NCBI RefSeq assembly: GCF_000430665.1
Contig: NZ_AUML01000010.1
Location: 62,001 to 126,000 of the forward strand
DNA: 64,000 bases
From: Aquimarina muelleri DSM 19832
Lineage (GTDB): Bacteria > Bacteroidota > Bacteroidia > Flavobacteriales > Flavobacteriaceae
Direction: 5' to 3'
This document shows positions 45,527 to 55,621 of the stretch, in pieces. Under the pieces are notes generated by a model. It had not been told where the DNA came from, did no database searches, and saw only the letters and a list, made by a program, of their open reading frames with translations. Made by a program: the position numbers and the translations under genes. Numbering within the stretch: the stretch's first letter is position 1; the number at the start of each line of letters is the position of its first letter.

Positions 45527-46915
45527 CTAATCAATACATTCATAAACCATCCCCAAGACAGCTCCTCTAGCAGAGTTTATTATTCCATCATCTATTTCTA
45601 CATCGACCATTCTTGTAATTACTCCTCCATAGGTATTACCAAAGCCAAATGAACCCCATATCAATTTGTGCTGTGTCCATTGATTCGAAATATTTGGTGC
45701 AATAAAATCTATAGAATCGCTAAATTCTTGAGCAATATATGCTTCCTTTCCTATAGATACTTCTATCGCCTTTTCCCACTCAGTTGCAGATAAAAATTTA
45801 CCGATAAAAACACTATCTCCCATACATCCATTTGCTATTTTAATTACAAATTGATCTTTCTGTTCCTTTAACAATCGAAGTAAATTGTGTTCTTGTTCTT
45901 TAAATGTTACTTTATCATTATTTATTACTACTGTCCAGGGAATACTGTTTAGGATCAACTCGTTATTTTTTGAGTCAAATTTGCCACTTAGGGCTAGTTC
46001 TCTTAAAATCGCCAAGTTTCTTTTGTCTCCCAAAATGGGGGTTCCTAAATGATCTGGAAAATAAACAGATCCCATAATATGAGCTCTAAATAATTCTGGC
46101 GTTATATTTTTTAAAGCGTAATCCATATTAAGAACACTATGAATACGTTTATTGTTTAAATATAAATCTCCTCTTATCATTTTAAGTAGCGATGCTTTAC
46201 CTATATGCACACTTCCACTCATACCTCTCTCCGTTAATTTTTGTTTTAGCAAATTATCAAAAAAGATGTCTTTTTCTCCCTGTGAATCAATTTCGGCATT
46301 ATTACCTACAATTACAAAAACATTAATTTCATTCTTAATCTCTTTTACATATTGAAGTGTTTTATCTATAAGAAAATTTAGATATGTAGATTGTATACTT
46401 GTAAATTTGAAATCATTTTGTGTGTTTTTTAATATATCATGTGATTCCCGAACTATCCCTTCAAAATCATCTAATTGCCAACCTCCAATAGATGACCCTG
46501 CATTTATCTCTAATATTTTAAAACCGCTATCGGTTAATGTTAAATCTAAACGACAACTTACTTCTATTTTTTTATTGTGACACATCATCGCATATTGCGC
46601 TAGTTCTTCATTTCCATTAAAATAAAAATGGGCTATAGAAGATATATCATTATCAAAATAAAGTTCTGGAATTTGATATATTAACTCTGGTAATATCACA
46701 CTTAATTCTGATAATTTATTAGATGTTTCATTTTCTAATATTACCGGCCAGGAGCTTACAGGGTATATGAAATTTTTGAGCGTTCCTGAGAGATTATGTT
46801 TTTTTATATCTATAATAGCTTCGAGGTTCTCTGATCTATTATTAAAAAACATATCAAATTTATCCGAAAGGATAGTGTTTTCTTTATTTTTTTGAACAAC
46901 AGTTTCTTTCATCAA
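45527..46915 (-). CDS. Candidate circularly permuted ATP-grasp ligase, paralogue 2
   Basis: 462 residues, similar along its whole length to the product of 43646-45046. E-x-N motif LEINAGSSIGGWQ at 135-147; Lys/Gly loop FVIKIANGCMGDSVFIGK at 356-373; shared segments SVYFPDHLGTP, YIAQEFSDSIDFIAPN and HKLIWGSFGFGNTYGG. The pair arose by tandem duplication and both keep the putative catalytic residues, so two distinct ligation steps, or a heterodimer, are possible. The start may be the second Met. It follows the S33 peptidase gene by 34 bp. Confidence 0.7.
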   Translation of the reverse strand: MMKETVVQKNKENTILSDKFDMFFNNRSENLEAIIDIKKHNLSGTLKNFIYPVSSWPVILENETSNKLSELSVILPELIYQIPELYFDNDISSIAHFYFNGNEELAQYAMMCHNKKIEVSCRLDLTLTDSGFKILEINAGSSIGGWQLDDFEGIVRESHDILKNTQNDFKFTSIQSTYLNFLIDKTLQYVKEIKNEINVFVIVGNNAEIDSQGEKDIFFDNLLKQKLTERGMSGSVHIGKASLLKMIRGDLYLNNKRIHSVLNMDYALKNITPELFRAHIMGSVYFPDHLGTPILGDKRNLAILRELALSGKFDSKNNELILNSIPWTVVINNDKVTFKEQEHNLLRLLKEQKDQFVIKIANGCMGDSVFIGKFLSATEWEKAIEVSIGKEAYIAQEFSDSIDFIAPNISNQWTQHKLIWGSFGFGNTYGGVITRMVDVEIDDGIINSARGAVLGMVYECID

Positions 46916-46949
46916 CTTATTTTTTTATTTGTTTTATAAATCAAAGGTT

Positions 46950-48890
46950 TTAGATAATACCCCAGTAAAACATATATGTTACTAATAAAACATTTGAGAA
47001 CAGTAAAGAAAAAACAATACTCCTATCCTGTATCCTTTTTATACTCATAATAAAATAGAGTATCGTAACTACAAGTAATATTACAAAAGTAATTATTAGA
47101 GTAAATACATAACTAAAATTACTGGTTAACCCAAAAGCTAAGACAAAATAGTTAGTGCCTGAAATCTTAATCAATGCTAAAACAAGACTAATCAAGCCTA
47201 CAATCCCTATAATAGAGGTTAGAATACCAAAACCCCTTATTATTTTATCCGAATTTGTATTGTATTTTCTTTTTACTAACCTTATCGTGTACGTAAACAC
47301 AAAAACAATCATAACTATCAAAGCTATAAATAAAGGAGCCATAAAAATAGGATCAAACTGACTAAGACTGTTTCCTATTTTGGCAACTCCAGAATTAATT
47401 GTGATATCACTAACAAAATTTACTTTTTTTACATTTTTAAAAGCCTGAAAATCTGGTTTTTGAAAAGGGTTATTTATAAATGAATCTGCTACTTCTTTTC
47501 CTATTTTTGTAAAACTTGGAACATGCCCATATGTTAACCCGTTTATTACGTTAGCCTTTTTAAATCTCTTAGCAACTTCTTTGCCATTAGCGGAGGGCGT
47601 AATTGGATCGTATTCTCCTGAAAAAACCATTACTGGAAAAGAGAAATCTTCTAATTTTGATAGATCATGATTTACGATAGAATCTTTACGGTTTAGATTC
47701 CATTGATCACAAACCCTAAAGTCTGATTTATAAAAAGATACCCCTCCTCCTATTTTGTCATATTTTGATACATCTTTTTCATATTCTGAAATGTTATTGT
47801 TTGGAAGGACTTCATTGCAACTGACGCAATAATAAACTCCATAATCCATACCCAAAAGATTTGAAAATGCACTTACCAAATTACCTAAAGCATCTGCATT
47901 TCTTTCTTGAAACTGATATATTAATAATGGGATTACTTCAATAAGCTGCTTATTGTATAATGCTTGTTGAACAGCAATTTTAAAATCTTCTGAATTATAA
48001 GTAAACTCTCCCGATTTTATTGTCTCTTTATCTACAGAAACAGTAATAGGATGATCTTCTAAATCTGCTATAGTTTTATAATATACGTTTTCTAATTCTG
48101 GATATTGACTATTACACGCTTCATTATTCTTACATTTTTCAAATACTTTAGATAAGCTAGAGATATAGTTACTAGTATTCTTAGTATAGTATGTAGTAAT
48201 ATCTGATACAGAGGAATCTAATATTAATGCTTTAATATCATCAGAAAATGTACTTGCATATACTTGTGCTATATATGTGCCATAAGAAACTCCATAAACA
48301 TTCCAATTTTCATATCCTAACTGCTTTTTTAAAGCGTTTAAGTCTTTTGATATAGATAGACTATTATACACTTCTATATCTATCCCTTTATTGATAAGGT
48401 CTTGTTTGCAAGATAATGCTGCAATTGTTTTTTGCTTTTCATCTTCTTCCTCTGATTGGTTTTTTGCTAAGATTTCTAAAAACTTGCTTCCCAAATCTGG
48501 ACATAATCTAGGCTCTGAAAACCCTGTTCCTCTTATATCCATCAATACGATGTCATTTTTTTTTCGTAGAGGGTGGTTACGCCATGATCTAACATTTTGA
48601 ATTCCGCTAGCTCCAGGACCTCCTTGTATAAAAACTACTGCATCTGCATCCGATTTATTAGATGAATTTTTTAATACAGAAACGGCTATTTTGATTTTGG
48701 CACTATTTATATCTTGCCAGTTTTCTGGAACAATAAGATGTCCCCATATTATATTTTTTTGTTTCAGACTTTCAGAATTTGGGTAAAAAGATTCTGCTTT
48801 TTCAAATTTTACATTTTGCCCTTTTACATTGTAGCATAATAAAACAATTAATACTATATATAAATATTTCATTTTTTTGTAAAGTTTCAT
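46950..48890 (-). CDS. Secreted S33-type alpha/beta hydrolase (peptidase) with C-terminal membrane helices
   Basis: 646 residues. N-terminal signal sequence (from Met7, YLYIVLIVLLCYNVKGQ). Hydrolase domain: VFIQGGPGASG (oxyanion region of prolyl-aminopeptidase-like enzymes, 87-97), DIRGTGFSEP, nucleophile Ser202 in GVSYG, Asp in FSGEYDPITP, and His in TYGHVPSF with a TAP-like C-terminal part. Then about four membrane helices (from about residue 525 to the end). The catalytic domain thus faces the periplasm and is tethered. It lies 35 bp after NRPS1, and so is likely part of the cluster operon. A role in trimming the exported peptide, comparable to the membrane-anchored ClbP of colibactin, is inference. 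Confidence 0.82.
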   Translation of the reverse strand: MKLYKKMKYLYIVLIVLLCYNVKGQNVKFEKAESFYPNSESLKQKNIIWGHLIVPENWQDINSAKIKIAVSVLKNSSNKSDADAVVFIQGGPGASGIQNVRSWRNHPLRKKNDIVLMDIRGTGFSEPRLCPDLGSKFLEILAKNQSEEEDEKQKTIAALSCKQDLINKGIDIEVYNSLSISKDLNALKKQLGYENWNVYGVSYGTYIAQVYASTFSDDIKALILDSSVSDITTYYTKNTSNYISSLSKVFEKCKNNEACNSQYPELENVYYKTIADLEDHPITVSVDKETIKSGEFTYNSEDFKIAVQQALYNKQLIEVIPLLIYQFQERNADALGNLVSAFSNLLGMDYGVYYCVSCNEVLPNNNISEYEKDVSKYDKIGGGVSFYKSDFRVCDQWNLNRKDSIVNHDLSKLEDFSFPVMVFSGEYDPITPSANGKEVAKRFKKANVINGLTYGHVPSFTKIGKEVADSFINNPFQKPDFQAFKNVKKVNFVSDITINSGVAKIGNSLSQFDPIFMAPLFIALIVMIVFVFTYTIRLVKRKYNTNSDKIIRGFGILTSIIGIVGLISLVLALIKISGTNYFVLAFGLTSNFSYVFTLIITFVILLVVTILYFIMSIKRIQDRSIVFSLLFSNVLLVTYMFYWGII

Positions 48891-48925
48891 GATTGTGTAA
48901 ATGTGTTTGATAATGTGAATTTGTT

Positions 48926-51900
48926 CTAAAAACTAAAATCTATCTCTATGGTTTTTTCTTTTTCAAATTCTAAATCTGTATCTATATCCTCTATAGGAAT
49001 CTCAATACTATCTATAATTTGTTCAATGATTTTTATATATTTTAAAACTAAGATTTCGATAGTTTCTTTATCGTATTTATCGATATCATATTGAATCCTT
49101 CCTTCTAATTCTTGTTTTTGTACAGAAAAATTAATCAGTAATGGCAGCCTACTATATTTAGAGTCTATTGAGCAAGATTTTAAGCTTAGGTTTTCATTAA
49201 CATATATTTGATTATAACTAAATGTTGGATTTTGTAAAACTAGTAATACGTCTAATCGTAGATTATTATTAATATTATCTGGAATATCCTGATATGTATC
49301 CAAAGACAATAAATCTAACTGTACGTTTTCTAGATATTCTGAAAATAATTGGTTTGGATTTATTTTGGATCGCAATGGTAGTGTTTTTGCAAACATTCCT
49401 ATTTGAGAATGTAAATCTGGAAACTGCCGCCCTGAATTTATTGTTGCTAAACAAATATCTTTATGACCTTGTATCTTATAAACCAATACATTAAACACAG
49501 ATACCAAAAGTGTATGTAGTGTTATTTTTTGCTTTATTGTAATTTGGTTTAATTTTTCAAAAATTTTTGTTTCTAAATTAAAGTCTCTAAAAGCTGCCCT
49601 ATATTTTTCTATCAAAGGATCTTGATCAAATTGAATTAGGTTTTTCCATTCGTAACCAGATAGATACTGTTGCCAGAATTGATAATTTACTTTTTCATTT
49701 TTTTTCTTTGTCTTTTCTTGCCAGTCTACGTAATCTTTAAATTCAAATCCTAATACTTGTTTTTCTGGATTTGTTTTTACACTTAACGCTACATAACTAT
49801 CTATTACTTCTTTAATTAAAATTTCTAAAGACCATCCATCCATTATAATATGATGTGTAATAAATATCAAGATCTTGTCTCCGTTTGTTTTTTGAAATAC
49901 CCCAACGCGCAATAGTAATTGATTTTCTAAATCAAATTCTTGATTCATATAATCCTCAAGCCTCTGTTGTATATCATTTTCTATAAGAAATTTGTCTATC
50001 TTAAAAGAAATAGCATTTCCAAGATTAACTCTTTGATAAGGAGTTCCATTAATTTCAATAAAATTAGTTCTTAATATTTCATATTTCTCCACCACCTTTT
50101 GAAAGGCTTTTTCTAACAATGATTCCTCTATATCTCCATCTATTATAAAAGCTTCAGACATGTTATAGGCTATAGATCTTTTTTTTTCTTGAGAAGCTAA
50201 CCAAATAGAATACTGAGAGGATAAAACGTTATAAAAACTTTTTTTCTCTACTAGTTGTATTGAACTGTAGTTTTGTTTTTTTTCATTTTCTAAGTATTTC
50301 GACAAAGATTTTATAGTAGGAAAGTCAAAGATTGTCCTTAACGAAATTCTATAGCTTAGATATTCTTCAATACGACTAATAAGTTTTACTGCATTTAATG
50401 AATGCCCTCCTAATTCAAAAAAACTTTCTGTAACACTTATTGGTTTTTCTAATCCTAAAACCTCTTGATAGTATTTACTAAGTTTAATCTCCAGATCTGT
50501 CGTTGGTATTTGATTAGGTACTTGTTGTTGTTTTTGCTCTATTTCTATTTTTCTTAGAGATAGTGATTTTCTGTCAATTTTTTTATTTGGTGTAAGAGGA
50601 AACTTTTCTAGTGGTATAATTGTATGTGGTATCATATACTCAGGAAGTTCTTTACGTAACTTGTTTATGATTCCTTTTGGATCTACACTTGTTTCATTAA
50701 GGATTATATAAGCGATTAGAACTGCTTCTTGTTGGTCTCCTTTTTTTGCTATAACAACAGAGTTCTTGATATAGTTTAGTTGGTTAAGCTTTGTTTCTAT
50801 CTCTCCTAACTCAATACGATATCCTCTAATTTTAACTTGGTTATCATTACGCCCCATAAACTCTATCTCGCCTTCCCTATTCCATTTACCAATATCTCCT
50901 GTGTCGTACATCTTTTGTCCTTCTTCAAAAGGATTTTCAATAAACTTGTCAGACGTTAGTTTTTTATCTCTAAAATATTCTTTTGCTAATCCATCTCCTG
51001 CGATATAAATGGTTCCATCTGTTCCGACAGGTAGCAACTTTTTATACTTATCCAGAATATAAAACTTTGTATTATGTATTGGTTTTCCTATGTTTGAAGC
51101 ATTTTTTGATGTCTTTATTTGTTTGCAACTAGACCAAATTGTTGTCTCGGTTGGGCCATACATATTCCAAACTTCGGCACAAGTGTTTACTAATTTTTCT
51201 GCTAAAGATTCACTTAAAAGATCTCCTCCACATAATACTTTTAATTTTAAATCTCCACTCCAACCAATATTATATAACATTTGATAAAAACTAGGTGTTG
51301 CCTGTAATATGGTTGGTTGTATTTGCTCTAATTTTTCTATTAAAGCTATAGGATCTGTTAATGTATTTGTATCTGCTATATATAATGTAGCTCCTGATAT
51401 TAAAGGAGTAAAAAACTCTAATATTGAAATATCAAAAGATTGTGTTGTTACAGAGAATAATAAATCATTACTGTTAACCTTTGGTTTTTGCTGTATACTT
51501 AATAAAAAATTTAACAGGGATTGGTGTTTGATTGCAACTCCTTTGGGGTTCCCTGTGGATCCTGACGTATAAATTATATATGCGTTATCTGTAGAGTTTA
51601 TATTTGAACCATTTTTTAAAGTAATCTCGCTATTAGAATATAATACAGAGTTTACATCCACAAATTGAGCCTTAGGGGTAATGAGTTTGCTAAATTTTGT
51701 TTCTCCAATAATACACTCTACTTCGCTGTGTTCTATTATATAGTTTAGTCGTTCTTGTGGAAAACCTGGATCTAAGGGTATATAAGCTCTTCCTGATTTA
51801 AATATCCCTAATAATATTGCTATTAAATTTGCAGAACGATCCATCAAAACAGCGATGGGAGATGTATCTTTATTGTCAAAATTTTGACATAAATACTCTG

Positions 51901-53380
51901 CTATCTTATTAGATACTATATCTAGCTCTTTATAGGAGTAGGAAGTACTATCATCTTTTACTGCGGTTTTATCAGATTTTACTTTTACTTGTTTATTAAA
52001 AAAATCTAGTAATGTAGCTTCTTTTTGATACTCAAAATGAGTTTGGTTAAAACTATTTAACAACAGTGCCTGTTCTGGTTTTGTTATATATTGGTATTCT
52101 ATTAATTTTTTCTTACTATCAGCACATACATTAGAAATAAGTTTTTCAAAATGTGAAACTACCTGAGTAATCTCACTTTCTTCAAAATAATTAACATTGT
52201 AGTCAAAATCAATTTTTACATCTTCCTGATCATCAAATTCTCTTATATACACAGCCAATGCTACCCGTTCTGATTGGTGTGTTAATGGTATTACGCTGGT
52301 TTTTGTATTCTCAAAATGATCTGCATAATTTTGTTTCTCGTAGGATAACGTAATATTAAACAGTCTGTCTTTTTCTCTAAAGAGATCTAATTCTTTTATA
52401 AGTTTTCCTAAAGGGAAACGTTGATATCTATAATCTTGCCGCAGTTGTTGCTTTATAGTATATATTAATTTTTCAAAAGTATCTTCAAAATCAAGGTTAA
52501 TACGCAAAGCAGAAACCCCCATAAAAAGCCCTACTGTTTTTTTAAAAACAGATTTACTTCTATTTAATACAGGAAGTCCTATTGCAAAATCATCATTTTG
52601 ACACTTTCTCCCAAAATAAAGATATAAAACACCTAGTATTATATGAAAAGTAGAACTATTACAGTTTGTTGCAATACTTGAAAGTTGATTATATAGAGAT
52701 CTTTTAATTATAAGTTCTTTACGACTACTTTTATTTATAGGTCCTGTTTCCTTTATCTTTTCGAATAAACGTTCTGGAAGGTTTTGATATTTTTCGATCC
52801 AATATGCTTTATCCTTTATAAACGAATCTGAGTTAAAATAGGTTTCATCGTCTAAAACAAAATGTTTGTAACTGTATGGGTATTCGGTTTTTATACCCCC
52901 AAACCTAGTGAGTTCATTATAATTTGCTACTAACCTTTGAAACATCAAGGATGTACCCCAACCATCTGTAATAATATGATGATACATTGAAAACAGATAG
53001 TAATGACTCTCAGAAATTTTTATTAAAGTAAATCGATGTAATAATTCTTTTGCCTTTAAGTTAAATGGTTGCTTAAAGGTTTCTTGCATATAAATATTTG
53101 CTTTTTTATCTGCATTAACTTCCTTAGAAAAATCAACAAAACCTAAAGATGAATTATGATTTGATAAAATTTCAATTTGTATTTCTTCTTGATTTTCTAT
53201 AACAATACTTCTATATGCATCATGTTGATTAATCAACATAACGTATGCTTTATTAAGTATTTCATATATCATATTACCTTCGATAGCTATCTTGGCACCT
53301 ATATTATAAATAGGATCGTTAGGGTATAACAATTGCTCAAAATAGACATCTTGTTGTGGAAGTGTCAATTTCATATCCAT
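48926..53380 (-). CDS. Nonribosomal peptide synthetase, C-A-T-C (predicted Gly)
   Basis: 1484 residues. Condensation domain 1 (about 1-435) with HHIITDG at 134-140; adenylation domain (about 455-940) with YTSGSTGNPKG at 604-614, YGPTETTIW at 741-749, TGD at 827-829 and Lys934; carrier domain (about 960-1032) with Ser994 in GGHSL; condensation domain 2 (about 1048-1484) with intact HHIIMDG at 1176-1182. The ten pocket residues aligned to GrsA by eye are D-I-L-Q-C-G-M-I-W-K, close to the glycine code DILQLGLIWK. No thioesterase or reductase domain, so release is by the last C domain or in trans. 236 bp after the exporter gene; 35 bp before the peptidase gene. Confidence 0.94.
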   Translation of the reverse strand: MDMKLTLPQQDVYFEQLLYPNDPIYNIGAKIAIEGNMIYEILNKAYVMLINQHDAYRSIVIENQEEIQIEILSNHNSSLGFVDFSKEVNADKKANIYMQETFKQPFNLKAKELLHRFTLIKISESHYYLFSMYHHIITDGWGTSLMFQRLVANYNELTRFGGIKTEYPYSYKHFVLDDETYFNSDSFIKDKAYWIEKYQNLPERLFEKIKETGPINKSSRKELIIKRSLYNQLSSIATNCNSSTFHIILGVLYLYFGRKCQNDDFAIGLPVLNRSKSVFKKTVGLFMGVSALRINLDFEDTFEKLIYTIKQQLRQDYRYQRFPLGKLIKELDLFREKDRLFNITLSYEKQNYADHFENTKTSVIPLTHQSERVALAVYIREFDDQEDVKIDFDYNVNYFEESEITQVVSHFEKLISNVCADSKKKLIEYQYITKPEQALLLNSFNQTHFEYQKEATLLDFFNKQVKVKSDKTAVKDDSTSYSYKELDIVSNKIAEYLCQNFDNKDTSPIAVLMDRSANLIAILLGIFKSGRAYIPLDPGFPQERLNYIIEHSEVECIIGETKFSKLITPKAQFVDVNSVLYSNSEITLKNGSNINSTDNAYIIYTSGSTGNPKGVAIKHQSLLNFLLSIQQKPKVNSNDLLFSVTTQSFDISILEFFTPLISGATLYIADTNTLTDPIALIEKLEQIQPTILQATPSFYQMLYNIGWSGDLKLKVLCGGDLLSESLAEKLVNTCAEVWNMYGPTETTIWSSCKQIKTSKNASNIGKPIHNTKFYILDKYKKLLPVGTDGTIYIAGDGLAKEYFRDKKLTSDKFIENPFEEGQKMYDTGDIGKWNREGEIEFMGRNDNQVKIRGYRIELGEIETKLNQLNYIKNSVVIAKKGDQQEAVLIAYIILNETSVDPKGIINKLRKELPEYMIPHTIIPLEKFPLTPNKKIDRKSLSLRKIEIEQKQQQVPNQIPTTDLEIKLSKYYQEVLGLEKPISVTESFFELGGHSLNAVKLISRIEEYLSYRISLRTIFDFPTIKSLSKYLENEKKQNYSSIQLVEKKSFYNVLSSQYSIWLASQEKKRSIAYNMSEAFIIDGDIEESLLEKAFQKVVEKYEILRTNFIEINGTPYQRVNLGNAISFKIDKFLIENDIQQRLEDYMNQEFDLENQLLLRVGVFQKTNGDKILIFITHHIIMDGWSLEILIKEVIDSYVALSVKTNPEKQVLGFEFKDYVDWQEKTKKKNEKVNYQFWQQYLSGYEWKNLIQFDQDPLIEKYRAAFRDFNLETKIFEKLNQITIKQKITLHTLLVSVFNVLVYKIQGHKDICLATINSGRQFPDLHSQIGMFAKTLPLRSKINPNQLFSEYLENVQLDLLSLDTYQDIPDNINNNLRLDVLLVLQNPTFSYNQIYVNENLSLKSCSIDSKYSRLPLLINFSVQKQELEGRIQYDIDKYDKETIEILVLKYIKIIEQIIDSIEIPIEDIDTDLEFEKEKTIEIDFSF

Positions 53381-53616
53381 AGATTCTTTAAGGTTAGTGA
53401 ATATTCTCTATTGGTATCGGAGAATTTTATATGATGTGTTTTTTATACCTTTTAACTTTGAAATAGCACTAATGAATTACTTCTTTTTCATGTTTATTGG
53501 CTTTGAAAAACATAACCGTAACTAAGGCTATACTTAGGTTTTTTCGCCTTGAATACATAAAAATAAATTCAATTTCTATACACCCGATTTCAAAGTTAAA
53601 ATGGTATTACTGATTT

Positions 53617-55251
53617 TTAAGCCCAAAAATTTTCAACCAGTTCTTCTTCGTTATTTGCAACTACGTCTTTTACAATTTTTCCGTAATCAAATTTGATTAT
53701 TCGATCTGCATATTTAAAATAAGCATCATCATGGGTTACGGCTATAATAGTTTTTCCTTGCTCCTTTAATCGTGGAATCAATTCTTCATAAAAATACTTT
53801 CTAAAATGCGGATCTTGATCTGCAGCCCACTCGTCTAATACTAAAATTGGTTTCTTTTCCAGAAGTGCAAAAATCATCGACATCCTTTTGCTTTGTCCTT
53901 TAGAAAAATTTCTTCTTGCAGATTCTTCTTTATCATCGGTAACTACTCCTTCTAATTGCATCATTTTTAATAACCTCATATACTCTTCATTATTTTCTAA
54001 GGAGTAATCATCATAATTGTGAGAAAAAATGTGATTGTTTGTAAAAATGGCTGTCATCGAGTCTTGTAAATCTTCTTTTATACTGGCTTCTGGGTCTTTA
54101 TTTAAAATAATATCACCACTAGTTGGTTCATACAATCCCGTTAAAACATTTATAAAAGTACTTTTACCAGATCCATTACCTCCTACAATAAATAAAACTT
54201 CTCCTTTGTTAATTTCGAGATTAACTGGTCCTAACTTAAATGACTTTTCTTGATTTTCGCTTTTATAGTCAAAACAAACATCTTTAAAATTTAATGACTC
54301 AAATTGATAGTTTTTATTTTGGATAAGGTTTGTAGTTTCATCTTCTATCTGAAAGTCTTTCATAAAGTTTTTTATTCTTTTATTAGAAACCATAAACCTA
54401 GTATATAGTTGTTGTAGGTTTATTAAATTATTTATGGGACCAGATATAAAAAGTATTACCACTACATAGGCAATTACTCCTTCTCTGTCTAACAAACCCA
54501 AAGCTGGTAAACCAAATAAAATAGCTGCTATTACTGCATATAGCCCATATTGGCTAATCATATTAATGGACAAAAACACATAATTTATTTTAAAATCCAA
54601 ACCTTCAGACTGATCTCTATTTGGACCTAAGTGCTTTTGCATTATATTTTTTCTTCTGGATGTACTAATTTTTAATTCTTTAAAACCATTAATCAAATCT
54701 TCTACATAATTATAATAATGCTCATTATATCCTCTTAATACCGATACTTCTTTAGACATCGAATTCATTACTATAAAATAGCATACTGCTACTAAAACAA
54801 TTAAGACAACAATTACTATTGCTGAAATTGCAGATAGAGTAAACATGTATACTACACCCAATGCTAGCATTAATAAAGAGCTTACGGTATGGGTTACTGT
54901 ATATGGCAAACTGGAAAATAAACGCAAATCTTCCATTGCAGTATAAAATCGCTTACTCCCAAATTTTTCTAAGGTTAATAAAGGTGCTTTTAAAATTTGA
55001 TTGAATAAATTCTTTTCATTTTCGTATAATATCTTAAATGCGTATTTATTGAGTCCTTTCTGAAATACAACATTCAGTAGGTAAGTATACACTACAGCAG
55101 ACAAAAAGACGATAATCATATAGTCTTTTAAAAATGCTTCGTTGCCTGCAAGAACATTGTTTATTATATATATAATTCCAAAACTCAATATGGTATTTGG
55201 TATAGCATATAGTAATAAAAGAACGATGTCTTTTAATTTTAATTTTAACAT
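53617..55251 (-). CDS. Cyclic peptide-type ABC exporter (PvdE/SyrD-like), fused membrane and ATPase domains
   Basis: 544 residues. About six membrane helices in the first 290 residues, then an ATPase domain: Walker A GGNGSGKST, signature region FSKGQSKRMSM (degenerate from LSGGQ), Walker B KPILVLDEWAADQDP and switch His in AVTHDD. The DEWAADQDP and FSKGQ spellings are typical of the cyclic peptide/siderophore exporter family. Exports the NRPS product or its precursor to the periplasm. It stands at the head of the left half of the cluster, behind the repeat patch. Confidence 0.93.
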   Translation of the reverse strand: MLKLKLKDIVLLLLYAIPNTILSFGIIYIINNVLAGNEAFLKDYMIIVFLSAVVYTYLLNVVFQKGLNKYAFKILYENEKNLFNQILKAPLLTLEKFGSKRFYTAMEDLRLFSSLPYTVTHTVSSLLMLALGVVYMFTLSAISAIVIVVLIVLVAVCYFIVMNSMSKEVSVLRGYNEHYYNYVEDLINGFKELKISTSRRKNIMQKHLGPNRDQSEGLDFKINYVFLSINMISQYGLYAVIAAILFGLPALGLLDREGVIAYVVVILFISGPINNLINLQQLYTRFMVSNKRIKNFMKDFQIEDETTNLIQNKNYQFESLNFKDVCFDYKSENQEKSFKLGPVNLEINKGEVLFIVGGNGSGKSTFINVLTGLYEPTSGDIILNKDPEASIKEDLQDSMTAIFTNNHIFSHNYDDYSLENNEEYMRLLKMMQLEGVVTDDKEESARRNFSKGQSKRMSMIFALLEKKPILVLDEWAADQDPHFRKYFYEELIPRLKEQGKTIIAVTHDDAYFKYADRIIKFDYGKIVKDVVANNEEELVENFWA

Positions 55252-55513
55252 AATGATGGTGTGTTTTTATAGGTATGTAATTTCATTGTACAGGCTTTGT
55301 TATGGTTAGCTGTATGAAATGTGTTATTTTGATACATAGCAGAAGTTCGATATAGTTTTTAATTTTACTAAAGCTGTCAGGTTATCTGTTCATAATCGTT
55401 ACAAAGGTTTTTTATACAAAGAGTCATTAGTTATTTCATTACAAATGATAAGACGAGGATTCTTCTCTATTCGTTCTTATTTAGCGTTTCTGACTTTATA
55501 ATTGTAAACACTA

Positions 55514-55597
55514 CCCACTTGGCAAGTACCCTCCCCCACTTAAGAAGTACCCTCCCCCACTTAGGAAGTACCCCCACCCACTTAAGAAGTACCCCAG
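55514..55597. repeat. Four 21-bp tandem repeats with internal dyads
   Basis: Units 55514-55534, 55535-55555, 55556-55576 and 55577-55597, each starting CCCACTT and containing ACTT-nnn-AAGT followed by ACCC. No spacers, so not CRISPR. The next bases form a palindrome, GTACCC-CA-GGGTAC (55589-55602). Spacing of 21 bp puts all dyads on one face of the helix. Confidence 0.9.
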
Positions 55598-55621
55598 GGT
55601 ACTGTAACTGTTAAAGCTTGC

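Noticed and set aside
43646-46915. Graspetide (RiPP) maturase pair
   Set aside because: The proteins lack MvdD/MvdC-type sequence, and no small precursor gene with an ATG start is present in the 480-bp gap or next to them.
55514-55597. CRISPR-like array
   Set aside because: The 21-bp units are contiguous with no unique spacers, and no cas genes are nearby.
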